The notes under the pieces are model-generated. The model ran no database searches, was not told the origin of the DNA, and worked only from the letters and a program-made list of their open reading frames with translations. Below are positions 17,560-26,001 of a stretch of 64,000 bases of DNA, one piece after another (the first letter of the stretch is position 1; each line of letters begins with the position of its first letter). This DNA comes from Poriferisodalis sp965208925 (GTDB taxonomy: Bacteria; Actinomycetota; Acidimicrobiia; Acidimicrobiales; Poriferisodalaceae): contig NZ_OZ242364.1 in NCBI RefSeq assembly GCF_965208925.1, forward strand, positions 3,410,001 to 3,474,000, given 5' to 3'. The translations under genes were made by a program, and so were the position numbers.

Positions 17560-19152
17560 GTGAAGACGACGCTGACGCCGCTCGATCCAGCGGATTTCAT
17601 CGGGCCCGCGCCAGTTACTGAACCCGATCCCTCCCAGCCCGATGACACCTCGCAGGGCGACGACGCCGGGAGCGCGAACGCCGAGGATTCTGACGTCTCG
17701 GCCGGTGACGGCAGTCCGGACGGCAGCAGCTCAGGCGATAGCGAGGCCGCGAACGAGAGGTTCATCGGACCTCGCGTCAAGCTGACCGTCGAGGTCGACG
17801 CCGAGACATTCGATGCCGACATCGAAGCTGCATTCCGCAAGCTTGCCCGCGAAGTGCGCATTCCCGGATTCCGACCGGGCCGGGCACCGCGGCGCGTGCT
17901 GGAGTCGCATTTCGGATCCGAGATCGGCCGCGCTCAGGCGCTCGAAGAGGCGGTGCCCCGCTATTACGCCGAAGCGGTGCGCGACAACCGCGTAGACGTG
18001 GTGAACCAGCCAGAACTGGAGCTCACCCTCGACGGCAGCGACGGACCGGTCGCATTCGAAGCGACCGTCGAGGTCCGGCCGGTGGTGTCCGTGGCGGGCT
18101 ACGAAGACCTGCAGATCGAGATTCCCAGCCCTGAGCCCTCAGACGAGGAGATCGACGCCCGTATTGACGAGACGCGCCGCCAGTTCGCCGATATCGCCCA
18201 GGTGGATCGTGCCGCTGCGCAAGGCGATCGCGTCACGATCGACATCGAAGGATCCGTGGAGGGGGAACCACTCCCCGGGCTCTCAGCGCAGGACTATCTC
18301 TACGAGGTCGGCAGCGGCGGCATCGTCCCCGAGGTCGATGAGCACCTGACTGGCTGCGAGGCCGGCGCCGACCTGTCATTCAGCGCGCCGCATCCGGTCC
18401 AGCCGGAGATGGAGATCGACTTCGAGATCACCGTCAATCTCGTGTCGGAGTTGGTGCTGCCCGAACTCACCGACGACTGGGTCGACGAGAATACCGAGCA
18501 CGACAGCGTTGCCGAATTGCGCGACGTCACCACCCGACAGCTGAGCTTCGGCCGCATCATGCAGGCCAACATGGTGCTGCGCGATGAGGCGCAGAAACAG
18601 ATTGCGGACCTCGTGGAGGGACCGGTTCCCGACGCCATGGTCAGCGGGGCCATCGCGGATCGCATGCAGGAACTGGGCAGCGGGCTGCAGCAGCGGAACA
18701 TGACGATCGAGGAGTGGCTGGAGGCAACCGGTCAGGAGCCGGCGTCGTTCATCGGGGAGCTGCGAGACGACGCCGAACGAGGCGTCCGTCTCGACTTGGC
18801 GCTGCGTGCTGTGGCAGTGGCCGAATCCCTGGAAGCCGACGACGATGACATCGACGGAGAGCTCGAGCGCATGGCAGCGACTGACGGCCGCAGCGCCGCC
18901 CAGCTACGCGAGGTCATCGCCGAGACCGACGGGCTTGCTCACTTGACCTCAGCAATTTGCAAGAGCAAGGCGCTGCAATGGGCCATAGAAGCCGCCACAC
19001 TCATCGGACCGGACGGCGACACCATCGAGCGTTCGGCGCTCGAACTGCCCACGACAGGCGATGCTGGAGGTGCCGACGACAGCGACGCCGAAGGCGACAC
19101 TGACAGCAATCTTGATCACACTGATTCTGACGACAGAGGGGATACACCGTGA
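17560..19152 (+). CDS. tig: trigger factor with inserted acidic linker
   Basis: Ribosome-bound chaperone and peptidyl-prolyl isomerase. 530 residues, longer than usual. VKTTLTPLDP (1-10) matches the first strand of trigger factor, but the second strand, RVKLTVEVDAETFD, does not follow until residue 72; in relatives the two are contiguous. The residues between are an Asp/Ser/Gly-rich linker. Then come the ribosome-docking signature GFRPGRAP (103-110), the FKBP-type domain (about 215-300, GDRVTIDIEG) and the helical C-terminal domain, followed by an acidic tail (about 500-530). The GTG start has no strong Shine-Dalgarno sequence. Its TGA overlaps the clpP GTG. Confidence 0.93.
   Translation: MKTTLTPLDPADFIGPAPVTEPDPSQPDDTSQGDDAGSANAEDSDVSAGDGSPDGSSSGDSEAANERFIGPRVKLTVEVDAETFDADIEAAFRKLAREVRIPGFRPGRAPRRVLESHFGSEIGRAQALEEAVPRYYAEAVRDNRVDVVNQPELELTLDGSDGPVAFEATVEVRPVVSVAGYEDLQIEIPSPEPSDEEIDARIDETRRQFADIAQVDRAAAQGDRVTIDIEGSVEGEPLPGLSAQDYLYEVGSGGIVPEVDEHLTGCEAGADLSFSAPHPVQPEMEIDFEITVNLVSELVLPELTDDWVDENTEHDSVAELRDVTTRQLSFGRIMQANMVLRDEAQKQIADLVEGPVPDAMVSGAIADRMQELGSGLQQRNMTIEEWLEATGQEPASFIGELRDDAERGVRLDLALRAVAVAESLEADDDDIDGELERMAATDGRSAAQLREVIAETDGLAHLTSAICKSKALQWAIEAATLIGPDGDTIERSALELPTTGDAGGADDSDAEGDTDSNLDHTDSDDRGDTP
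17596..17771. repeat. 11-bp direct repeats bounding the trigger factor insert
   Basis: TTCATCGGGCC at 17596-17606 and TTCATCGGACC at 17761-17771 match at 10 of 11 positions. They lie exactly 165 bp (55 codons) apart, in the same frame, both encoding FIGP. Together they bracket the acidic linker that interrupts the trigger factor N-terminal domain; loss of one copy plus the intervening DNA would leave a near-normal length protein. Confidence 0.75.
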
Positions 19153-19841
19153 TAGCCGAGTTCTCCGCAAGTTCGCGCGACGCTCACCCAGGTGGCGATC
19201 ACAGCAGCGAGCGATACCGCGCCCGCAACTACCTGGTGCCCACCGTTGTGGAGCAGACCAATCGCGGCGAGCGCGCCTACGACCTGTACTCCCGCCTGCT
19301 GAAGGAGAACATCATCTTCTTGGGCACGCCCATCGATGACGTCGTGGCCAACCTGGTGTGCGCGCAGATGATCCACCTCGAGTCGGAGAATCCCGACAAG
19401 GACATCAACATCTACATCAACTCGCCGGGCGGCGACATCAGCTCGCTGTTCGCCATCTACGACACCAGCCAGTACATCCGCAACGACATCACCACGATCT
19501 GCCTGGGACAGGCAGCGTCGGCGGCGGCAGTGCTGCTGGCGGCGGGCACGCCGGGCAAGCGGATGGCGCTGCCCAATGCGCGGGTGCTGCTGCACCAGCC
19601 CTACGGGCAGGCGATGGGTCAGGCGACCGACATCGAGCTGGCGGCCCGTGAGATCGACCGGATGCGCGAGCGGCTCGAGCGGATCATTGCGCACCACACC
19701 GGTCAGGACCTCGAGCGCATCCACACCGACACCGAACGCGACTTCATCATGGATGCCGAGGCTGCCAAGGAGTACGGGATCATCGACGAGGTGATCGCGA
19801 ACCGCCAGGTGCTGGAGGACGGCCCGATCCGCGCCGCCTAG
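19149..19841 (+). CDS. clpP: ATP-dependent Clp protease proteolytic subunit (ClpP2-like)
   Basis: Serine peptidase that forms a barrel docked by ClpX. 230 residues. The nucleophile Ser124 is in GQAASAAAVLLAAG, His149 is in LLHQPYG, and the acid is Asp194 in HTDTERDF. NIYINSPGGDISSLFAIYDT forms the substrate channel strand. GQAASAAAVLLAAGTPGKRM resembles actinobacterial ClpP2, not ClpP1 (which has MAASMGE). Actinobacteria usually carry clpP1 and clpP2 in tandem; only this copy is here. The N-terminal 25 residues are a variable propeptide. The GTG start overlaps the tig stop. Confidence 0.95.
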   Translation: MIAEFSASSRDAHPGGDHSSERYRARNYLVPTVVEQTNRGERAYDLYSRLLKENIIFLGTPIDDVVANLVCAQMIHLESENPDKDINIYINSPGGDISSLFAIYDTSQYIRNDITTICLGQAASAAAVLLAAGTPGKRMALPNARVLLHQPYGQAMGQATDIELAAREIDRMRERLERIIAHHTGQDLERIHTDTERDFIMDAEAAKEYGIIDEVIANRQVLEDGPIRAA

Positions 19842-19865
19842 TTGACTGCGCGGAAGGGTGTGCCC

Positions 19866-19946
19866 GCTGCGGAGGCAGCAGGCGCCCTCTGCTCCGGGAA
19901 TCCAGCAGGTTCCAACCTCGCAGAGTTCACCTGCTGCCTCCGCAGC
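19866..19946. terminator. long nested stem-loop after clpP
   Basis: A perfect 17-bp inverted repeat (19866-19882 with 19930-19946) encloses, after a symmetrical 4x4 internal loop, a second 6-bp stem (CTCTGC 19887-19892 with GCAGAG 19920-19925) and a third 4-bp stem (GGAA 19897-19900 with TTCC 19910-19913). It begins 25 bp after the clpP stop and lies before a convergent tRNA gene, so a bidirectional terminator or mRNA 3'-end stabiliser is the simplest reading. There is no T-run. A small structured RNA is possible. Confidence 0.55.
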
Positions 19947-19983
19947 TATGGCATCTGTGCCTCTGCGCTCATACGCCCTGGCG

Positions 19984-20055
<72 letters not shown>

Positions 20056-20103
20056 GGCAACGGCCGAGGGTAGCGGCGCGCGCTGGACCGGCCTGTACTG
20101 CCG

Positions 20104-21240
20104 TCAGTCGAGGTCGAAGGGCAGTGACGTGGTGGTGGCGGCTCGGTTGGTGCCATCGAGGCTGACCTGGAGCTCGGTGCCGGGCTCGAACCACCGCGGG
20201 TCCAGCAGCGCAAGGCCGATGTTGGCGTCGAAGCGCGGCGAGCGTGCGAGGGCTCGCAGCGTGCCAACCGGGTGGCCGTCGGGGCTCTGAACCGAGCGCG
20301 GCGATCGCAGGGGCAACGGCGGATCGCCGTCGATCACCAGCCCGACCAAGCGTCGCTGGCTGCCCGATGCCCGCCGGGCGCGCAGCGCCTCCTTGCCGAT
20401 GAAGTCGTGACTCACCGAGCCTGCCGGGCCGTCATGGTCATCCCTCAAGCTGACGAAGCGACCGATGCCCGCCTCGTCGGGGTCGGTCTCGGGATCGGTG
20501 TCGCCCCCGAACGACAGCAGGAAGCTCTCGATGCGCTCGGGGTTGTTCGGCGCGCCGACGCCAAGACCGAAGGGCCGGCCTGCCTCCCACAGCAGGTCCC
20601 AGAGCTGCTCGCCCTTGGCGCCGTCCATCAAGAAGAGTTCGAACCCGCCCTGACCCGACCAGCCCGAACGGCACACCACCATCGGAATGTTGTCATGATC
20701 ATGAGGGGCGAAGCGGAAGAAGCGCAGTTCGCGTACCCAATCCCCCAGAGCGGCGGCGACCACATCGGCGGCACGGGGGCCTTGGATCGCCAGCGGCCAG
20801 ACGTCGGGTTCACTTATCTCGACGTCGTACCCGCCTTCGCCCGCGACGGCTCGTGCCCACAGCAGCACGTCGCTGTCGGCGATCGAGAGCCAGAAGGTCG
20901 TCTCGTCGATGCGCAGCGCCATCGGGTCGTTGACGAGCCGGCCCCGGTAGTCGCACATCGGCGCGTAGCGAGCCATGCCCACCCGCAGGTCACGCAGATC
21001 ACGGGCGCAGAGATAGGTCATCAACCGGTGGGCATCCGGTCCGGCGATCTGCACCTGCCGTTCGCAGCCGACGTCCCAGATTGCCGCAGCCTCCGTCAGC
21101 GCCCGGTATTCCGCCACCGGGTCGTCGGTGCTGATCGGCAGGAGGGTGTGGTTGTACACCATCGCCTTCGTCATGCCCGCCGCCACCGCGCGTTCGGTGA
21201 ACGGCGTGACTCTGGTCCGTGGACCGACGATCAATTCCAC
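20104..21240 (-). CDS. GcvT-family protein, DmdA-like
   Basis: 378-residue member of the tetrahydrofolate-dependent aminomethyltransferase fold. Sequences such as AMVYNHTLLPIS, CERQVQIAGPDAHRL, TFWLSIADSDVLLWA, PLAIQGPRAADVV and SGWSGQGGFELFL recall marine dimethylsulfoniopropionate demethylase (DmdA) and its near relatives more than glycine-cleavage T protein. If correct, it would transfer a methyl group from DMSP to tetrahydrofolate. No gcvH or gcvP is nearby, which argues against a glycine-cleavage role. The start is GTG 21240. It is the last gene of a minus-strand trio (VOC protein, SDR, this gene) with gaps of 3 and 54 bp. Assignment to DmdA itself is from recall of motifs, not a search. 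Confidence 0.6.
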   Translation of the reverse strand: MELIVGPRTRVTPFTERAVAAGMTKAMVYNHTLLPISTDDPVAEYRALTEAAAIWDVGCERQVQIAGPDAHRLMTYLCARDLRDLRVGMARYAPMCDYRGRLVNDPMALRIDETTFWLSIADSDVLLWARAVAGEGGYDVEISEPDVWPLAIQGPRAADVVAAALGDWVRELRFFRFAPHDHDNIPMVVCRSGWSGQGGFELFLMDGAKGEQLWDLLWEAGRPFGLGVGAPNNPERIESFLLSFGGDTDPETDPDEAGIGRFVSLRDDHDGPAGSVSHDFIGKEALRARRASGSQRRLVGLVIDGDPPLPLRSPRSVQSPDGHPVGTLRALARSPRFDANIGLALLDPRWFEPGTELQVSLDGTNRAATTTSLPFDLD

Positions 21241-21294
21241 CTGGTTGGCCTCATCGGAGAGTCGCAGCTCCGTGACTAGGAGAAGCGAGGCCGG

Positions 21295-22248
21295 CTAGCG
21301 GGGAGGGAAGGCCTGCAGGTGGCCTTCGTCGCGAAATGCTTCGAAGAACTCCAGCGTGTACGCCGATTCGGGATCGGCTCGCACCCTCTCGTCGATGCGG
21401 TATGCATCATCGCCGACCAGGATCCGCCATTGGCCCGCCAGCACATCCGAGAGGATGATCTCGGCTGCCTGCGCCGCTGAGGTCGGCGCGTCGTCGCGGA
21501 ATCGGGTGTTGCGGTCCCGGACAAGCGCTTCGACATCCTCGTCGCTGAACGCATCGAGATCGACGCCGCGTGCTGCCATGTTCTTGCGGATGAGGGGCAC
21601 GTCAACGCCGTGAACCGAGAAGCTGTTCAGTGCAATCGAGGTGCCGATGTGTCCGGGCATCACGACGTGAGCACTGACGTGAGCTGCGTGCATCTCCAGG
21701 TCTTGCATCAGCGCCTCGGTGAATCCCTTCACAGCGAATTTGGCTGCGCAGTACGACGTGTGCGGGGCGCCGGGACCGACGGTCGCCCAGAAGCCGTTGA
21801 TGCTGCTGGTGTTGACCATCGCTGCGCCATCGGAGCGGACGAGCATGTCCATGAAGGCGCGAGCGCAATTGAGCACGCCGTCCCAGCACACCGCGAAGGT
21901 CGTGTCCCACGCGGCACGCTGATCGTCGATCACAAAGCTGCCGCCGCCTCCGACGCCAGCGTTGTTGAACAGCAGGTTGATGTGGTCGGTCTCATGCGAT
22001 GCGGCCACCTCGGCGGCAAAGGCCGAGACGGCATCGGCATCGGTGACATCGCAATCGTGCGTCGTGATTCGCACACCGCTGGAGCCGCTGGTCGCCAGCT
22101 CGGCAGTTCGGGTGAGTTCTTCCGCGTTCAGGTCGCACGCAGCGACATGGCATCCGGCAGCGGCGAGCTGGCGCACCAGTTCGCGGCCCATGCCCGTGCC
22201 GCCGCCGGTCACGACGGCAATGCGTCCCGCAAGATCAGTTACGGCCAT
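21295..22248 (-). CDS. short-chain dehydrogenase/reductase
   Basis: 317 residues, classical SDR fold. The nucleotide motif is TGGGTGMG at about 14-21, the structural NNAG motif appears in LLFNNAGVGGGG, and the catalytic residues are Ser in NTSSINGFW and Tyr-x-x-x-Lys in SYCAAK. The NAD(P) preference and the substrate cannot be read. The C-terminus is about 50 residues longer than minimal SDRs. It lies in a probable operon: the upstream VOC gene ends 3 bp before its ATG, and the DmdA-like gene follows. Confidence 0.88.
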   Translation of the reverse strand: MAVTDLAGRIAVVTGGGTGMGRELVRQLAAAGCHVAACDLNAEELTRTAELATSGSSGVRITTHDCDVTDADAVSAFAAEVAASHETDHINLLFNNAGVGGGGSFVIDDQRAAWDTTFAVCWDGVLNCARAFMDMLVRSDGAAMVNTSSINGFWATVGPGAPHTSYCAAKFAVKGFTEALMQDLEMHAAHVSAHVVMPGHIGTSIALNSFSVHGVDVPLIRKNMAARGVDLDAFSDEDVEALVRDRNTRFRDDAPTSAAQAAEIILSDVLAGQWRILVGDDAYRIDERVRADPESAYTLEFFEAFRDEGHLQAFPPR

Positions 22249-22251
22249 GGC

Positions 22252-22776
22252 TCAACCCTCTGATTGTTGTTGGTCGGGTCCCTCGGCGAACATTGCCGCC
22301 GCTGCGGCCTCCATCTCCTCAGGAGTCACATCCCGCACGTGGGTTGCGATCGACCACTTGTGCCCGAACGGGTCGCGGATGCTGCCGAAGCGGTCACCCC
22401 AGAACATGTCCGCCGGCGGCATGAGCACCTCGGCGCCCATGGCCACCGCCTTGTCGATGGTTGCGTCGCAGTCGGCCACATAGCGGTGCATCGTGACGGT
22501 CGAGCCGGCCAGCGCCGCTGGCGCCGAGGCTTCGCCGCCCCATTCCGGGAAGTCGTCGGCGAGGAAGATCAAACCGTCGCCGAGCACCAGTTCGGCGTGC
22601 ATCAGCTTGTCGCCCCCTGGTGCCATTTGACGGTTGGTTTCGCGGGCACCGAAGGCGGCCGTGTACCACTCGATGGCATCGGCCGCCCCGCCGGGAGAGC
22701 CGTCGGTGCGGGCGCCGATGGTCATGTAGGGCACGACAAATGGCCGGTCCGGGGGAATGGGATTGACCTCGCTCAT
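22252..22776 (-). CDS. VOC (glyoxalase/PhnB-like) family protein
   Basis: 174 residues with the PhnB-like pattern: VPYMTIGARTDG, AIEWYTAAFGARE, HAELVLGDGLIFLADDFPE, and the C-terminal WGDRFGSIRDPFGHKWSIATH. The vicinal-oxygen-chelate fold binds a metal through His and Glu residues, but the function of this subfamily is unknown. The residues after 150 form an acidic/Ala-rich tail. It is the first gene of the minus-strand trio with the SDR and DmdA-like genes. Confidence 0.85.
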   Translation of the reverse strand: MSEVNPIPPDRPFVVPYMTIGARTDGSPGGAADAIEWYTAAFGARETNRQMAPGGDKLMHAELVLGDGLIFLADDFPEWGGEASAPAALAGSTVTMHRYVADCDATIDKAVAMGAEVLMPPADMFWGDRFGSIRDPFGHKWSIATHVRDVTPEEMEAAAAAMFAEGPDQQQSEG

Positions 22777-22939
22777 GGGCGCGGACTCTAGCCATGCCCC
22801 GCTGTTGGCAGCGCCGTCGGCCGAGCGTTCCGATTCACCCTCGCAAGGCTGCGAGAATCAAGGTTCATAGATATCGGCATTCGGCGCGTTCGCCCGGCTC
22901 TGGCTTCGACGTCGGACGCTGCCGGCAAGGAGGACTCAC

Positions 22940-24436
22940 ATGAGGCAAGTCGACCACTGGATCGGCGGTCAGCGCACACCGGGCTCGCCAAAGACGATGT
23001 TCGAGGTGACGGACCCGGTCGCCGGCAGCGTGGTCGCCACGGTTCCGATGGCCTCGCCCGGCGACGTGGACGCCGCCGTGAGTGCAGCACGCACCGCTTG
23101 GGAGGGGTGGCGGGAGGCCTCGCTGTCGTCGCGTGCTGCAGTCATGTTCGCGTTCCGCGAGCTGCTCGAGGAGCACCGCCTGGAGTTGGCCGAGATGGTC
23201 TCGGCCGAGCATGGCAAGGTGCGAGCCGATGCCCTCGGCGAGATGCGGCGCGGGATCGAGGTGGTCGAGTTCGCCTGCGGCGTCGGCCAGCTGCTCAAGG
23301 GCGAGCGCACCGACGACATCAGCACCGAGCACGACGCCTACACGGTCCGTCAGCCGGTGGGCGTGGTGGCCGGCATCACGCCGTTCAACTTCCCCGCGAT
23401 GGTGCCGATGTGGATGTACCCGGTGGCCATTGCCTGCGGCAACTGCTTCGTGCTCAAGCCGTCCGAGAAGGACCCGTCGGTGGCTGTGCGCATCGGCGAG
23501 CTGTTCGCCGAGGCCGGGCTGCCCGACGGAGTGTTCAACGTGCTCCACGGCGACGCCGACGCCGTGAACGCACTGTGCGAGCATCCCGGCGTCGACGCCG
23601 TCAGCTTCGTGGGTTCGACGCCCATCGCTCGTCATGTGCACCGAACGGCGTCGATGGCCGGCAAGCGGGTGCAGGCGCTCGGCGGCGCCAAGAACCACAT
23701 GATCGTGCTGCCCGATGCCGACATCGGCCAGGCGGCCGACGCGGCGGTATCGGCCGGTTACGGGTCGGCTGGAGAGCGCTGCATGGCCATCTCAGTGGTG
23801 GTGGCCGTGGGAGCCATCGCCGATGATCTGTCCAACGCGATCTGCGAGCGGATCGATGGGCTGCGCATCGGCAACGGGCTCGGCGCCGAAGCCGTCGACA
23901 TGGGACCGCTCGTGACAGCCGAGCACCGTGACCGGGTGCTGAGCTACATCGACTTGGGCGAATCCGAAGGTGCCGTGGTGCAGCGTGACGGCCGTGACCT
24001 GGTGGTCGACGGCCACCCGGATGGCTACTGGGTCGGACCGACCCTGCTGGATGACGTCACCGCGGAGATGAAGGTCTATGAGGACGAGATCTTCGGCCCA
24101 GTTCTGTGCCTGGTGCGGGTGGAGTCATTCGAAGAAGCCATGGAGCTCATCGAGAACAACCAGTTCGGCAACGGCGTGGCGCTGTTCACCCGGGACGGCG
24201 GAGCGGCCCGACGGTTCCGCCGTGAGGCCCCCGTGGGGATGGTGGGCGTGAATGTGGCGATCCCGGTGCCGATGGCGTACCACTCGTTCGGCGGCTGGAA
24301 GGATTCGCTGTTCGGCGACCACCACATGCACGGCCCCGAAGGCATCCGCTTCTATACGAGGCTCAAGGCCGTCACCGAGCACTGGCCGGACCCGGCCGAC
24401 CGCGGCGTCGACCTGGGATTCCCCACAGCTCGCTGA
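22940..24436 (+). CDS. mmsA: methylmalonate-semialdehyde dehydrogenase (CoA-acylating)
   Basis: 498-residue aldehyde dehydrogenase that converts methylmalonate semialdehyde (valine degradation) or malonate semialdehyde to propionyl-CoA or acetyl-CoA. Marks of the MmsA/IolA subgroup are GITPFNFPAMVPMWMYPVA (145-163), LGGAKNHMIVLPDAD near 247-261, and catalytic Cys281 in GSAGERCMAIS; the general-base Glu of ordinary ALDHs is absent in the LGGAKNH region, as expected for this subgroup. The ATG has AAGGAGGA upstream. It diverges from the VOC-SDR-DmdA-like set and could take semialdehydes from a propionate-type pathway. Confidence 0.93.
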   Translation: MRQVDHWIGGQRTPGSPKTMFEVTDPVAGSVVATVPMASPGDVDAAVSAARTAWEGWREASLSSRAAVMFAFRELLEEHRLELAEMVSAEHGKVRADALGEMRRGIEVVEFACGVGQLLKGERTDDISTEHDAYTVRQPVGVVAGITPFNFPAMVPMWMYPVAIACGNCFVLKPSEKDPSVAVRIGELFAEAGLPDGVFNVLHGDADAVNALCEHPGVDAVSFVGSTPIARHVHRTASMAGKRVQALGGAKNHMIVLPDADIGQAADAAVSAGYGSAGERCMAISVVVAVGAIADDLSNAICERIDGLRIGNGLGAEAVDMGPLVTAEHRDRVLSYIDLGESEGAVVQRDGRDLVVDGHPDGYWVGPTLLDDVTAEMKVYEDEIFGPVLCLVRVESFEEAMELIENNQFGNGVALFTRDGGAARRFRREAPVGMVGVNVAIPVPMAYHSFGGWKDSLFGDHHMHGPEGIRFYTRLKAVTEHWPDPADRGVDLGFPTAR

Positions 24437-24443
24437 GCCTCAG

Positions 24444-24517
24444 TCGGGAAGGCGGGATTTGAACCCACGACCCCCTGCTCCCAAAGCAGGTGCGCTACCA
24501 GGCTGCGCCACTTCCCG
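24444..24517 (-). tRNA. tRNA-Pro (TGG)
   Basis: 74-nt cloverleaf: acceptor CGGGAAG with CTTCCCG, anticodon loop TTTGGGA with anticodon TGG, T arm with GGTTCAAATCC, discriminator A. It starts only 7 bp after the mmsA stop, in the opposite orientation. CCA is not encoded. Confidence 0.96.
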
Positions 24518-24621
24518 AGTTCGAAGAACTGATCCTGAACAGCCGGATCATGCTGGCCGACGGGTCAGCTCTCGGGTTTGAGGGTACCGGCGGGTTGTCG
24601 AGCGGCCCGGGTCGGCCGGGC

Positions 24622-24813
24622 TCAGTCGTCTACGGAGATGACCTGTGTGGGACAGCTCGCTGCAGCCGTGCGCACGACTGCGTGATGCTCGGCGCTGGGA
24701 CTGTCCTCAAGCAGCTGGACGAGACCGTCATTGCCCACCTCGAAGATGCCCGGGGCGATCATCTCGCACGATCCGCTGCCGATGCATTTCTCGACATCGA
24801 TGGTGATCTTCAC
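24622..24813 (-). CDS. 3Fe-4S-type ferredoxin
   Basis: Small electron carrier of 63 residues when started at GTG 24813, which has GGAGG four bases upstream; the frame also runs back to 24837. The motif CIGSGSC (Cys10, Cys16) followed by CPTQVI near residue 54 is the C-x5-C...C-P pattern of single-cluster ferredoxins that often serve cytochrome P450 or Rieske enzymes in actinobacteria. The acidic composition fits. Its partner is not adjacent; the F420-type oxidoreductase gene is divergent from it. Confidence 0.9.
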   Translation of the reverse strand: MKITIDVEKCIGSGSCEMIAPGIFEVGNDGLVQLLEDSPSAEHHAVVRTAAASCPTQVISVDD

Positions 24814-25089
24814 ACTGCCTCCAAGTCGTCGGGCCACAGCGTGCCTGCAAGCCCGGGGGCCCTCGCCCTGTGTGCCGGCACCACGCTACGCCTCGCGCCA
24901 CCGCTGTCTACGCCATCAAGCTGATCTTCGGTGACTCACCGCAGCACGCATGGGCCAGCCAGCGGGGCCGCGACGAGGCGTTGCTCACCAGCAGCCCAGG
25001 CGGGCAGCATCAATCAATGGCCGTTACTCTCTGCGGCGGCCGACCCCGGCCGTACCCGCCACGAACTCGTGCCCATCAGGAGGACCACA

Positions 25090-25932
25090 GTGAAGATCGG
25101 CGTGATGATGTTCCCCACCGACAAGGCCATCGGGCCGGTCGAGTTGGCGAAGGCCACCGAGGAACGTGGCTTCGAGTCGCTGTGGTTCCCCGAGCACAGC
25201 CACATTCCCACGAGCCGCGAGACGCCGTGGGGCGGTCGTGAGGGCGCACCGCCGCTGCCCGAGGAGTACTGGCGCACACACGACCAGTTCGTGTCGCTGG
25301 GCGCCGCAGCAGCAGTCACCGAGAACATCATGCTTGGCACCGGCATCACGCTTGTGGCTCAGCGTGACCCGATCTGGCTGGCCAAGGAGGCCGCCACTGT
25401 GGATCGGATCTCGAACGGTCGGTTCATCTTGGGCATCGGCTACGGCTGGAACAAGGAAGAGCTGGCCAACCACGGAGTGAAGTACACCGACCGGCGCTCC
25501 ATCACCCGCGAGATGATGCTGGCGGTGCGCGAGCTGTGGACCAACGACGAGGCCGAATTCCACGGCGACTGGGTGAACTTCGACTCGTCGTGGGCATGGC
25601 CGAAGCCCATCCAGGAAGGCGGGCCGAAGGTGATCCTGGGCGGTGCGGCAGGACCGAAGACCATTGCCGACATCGTCGAGTTCTGCGACGGCTGGATGCC
25701 GATTTCCGGTCGCTACGACCTTGCGGTGCCGGTCAAGCAGATCCGTGAGTCTGCGATCGAGGCCGGCCGCGACCCCGATGAAATCGAGATCGGGCAGTTC
25801 GGAACTCCTCCCAAGCCGGAGATCATCGAGAGCCTCGCCGAGATCGGCTGCACCCGGGTCGTGCTCGGCCTGCCGCCGGCAGATGCCGACACAGTGCTCC
25901 CGATTCTCGACAACTACGCGGCGCTGCTGTAG
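25090..25932 (+). CDS. LLM-class F420-dependent oxidoreductase
   Basis: 280-residue luciferase-like TIM-barrel protein (TIGR03619-like). It begins VKIGVMMFPTDKAIG with GTG 25090 behind AGGAGGACCACA; the frame extends upstream to 24931 without similarity. RGFESLWFPEHSHIP, NIMLGTGITLVAQRDP, SNGRFILGIGYGW and GGAAGPKTIADIVEFCDGW are typical. Family members use reduced coenzyme F420; the substrate is unknown. Confidence 0.9.
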   Translation: MKIGVMMFPTDKAIGPVELAKATEERGFESLWFPEHSHIPTSRETPWGGREGAPPLPEEYWRTHDQFVSLGAAAAVTENIMLGTGITLVAQRDPIWLAKEAATVDRISNGRFILGIGYGWNKEELANHGVKYTDRRSITREMMLAVRELWTNDEAEFHGDWVNFDSSWAWPKPIQEGGPKVILGGAAGPKTIADIVEFCDGWMPISGRYDLAVPVKQIRESAIEAGRDPDEIEIGQFGTPPKPEIIESLAEIGCTRVVLGLPPADADTVLPILDNYAALL

Positions 25933-26001
25933 CAGCTTCCGAGCCACCGCCGGCTTCGGACCCGCGGGTTGCACGCTGCTGGCCACGCCAGCGGGAACAA
26001 T

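Noticed and set aside
20104..21240. Calling the GcvT-family gene glycine-cleavage T protein
   Set aside because: No gcvH or gcvP neighbours and motif resemblance is closer to DmdA-like proteins.
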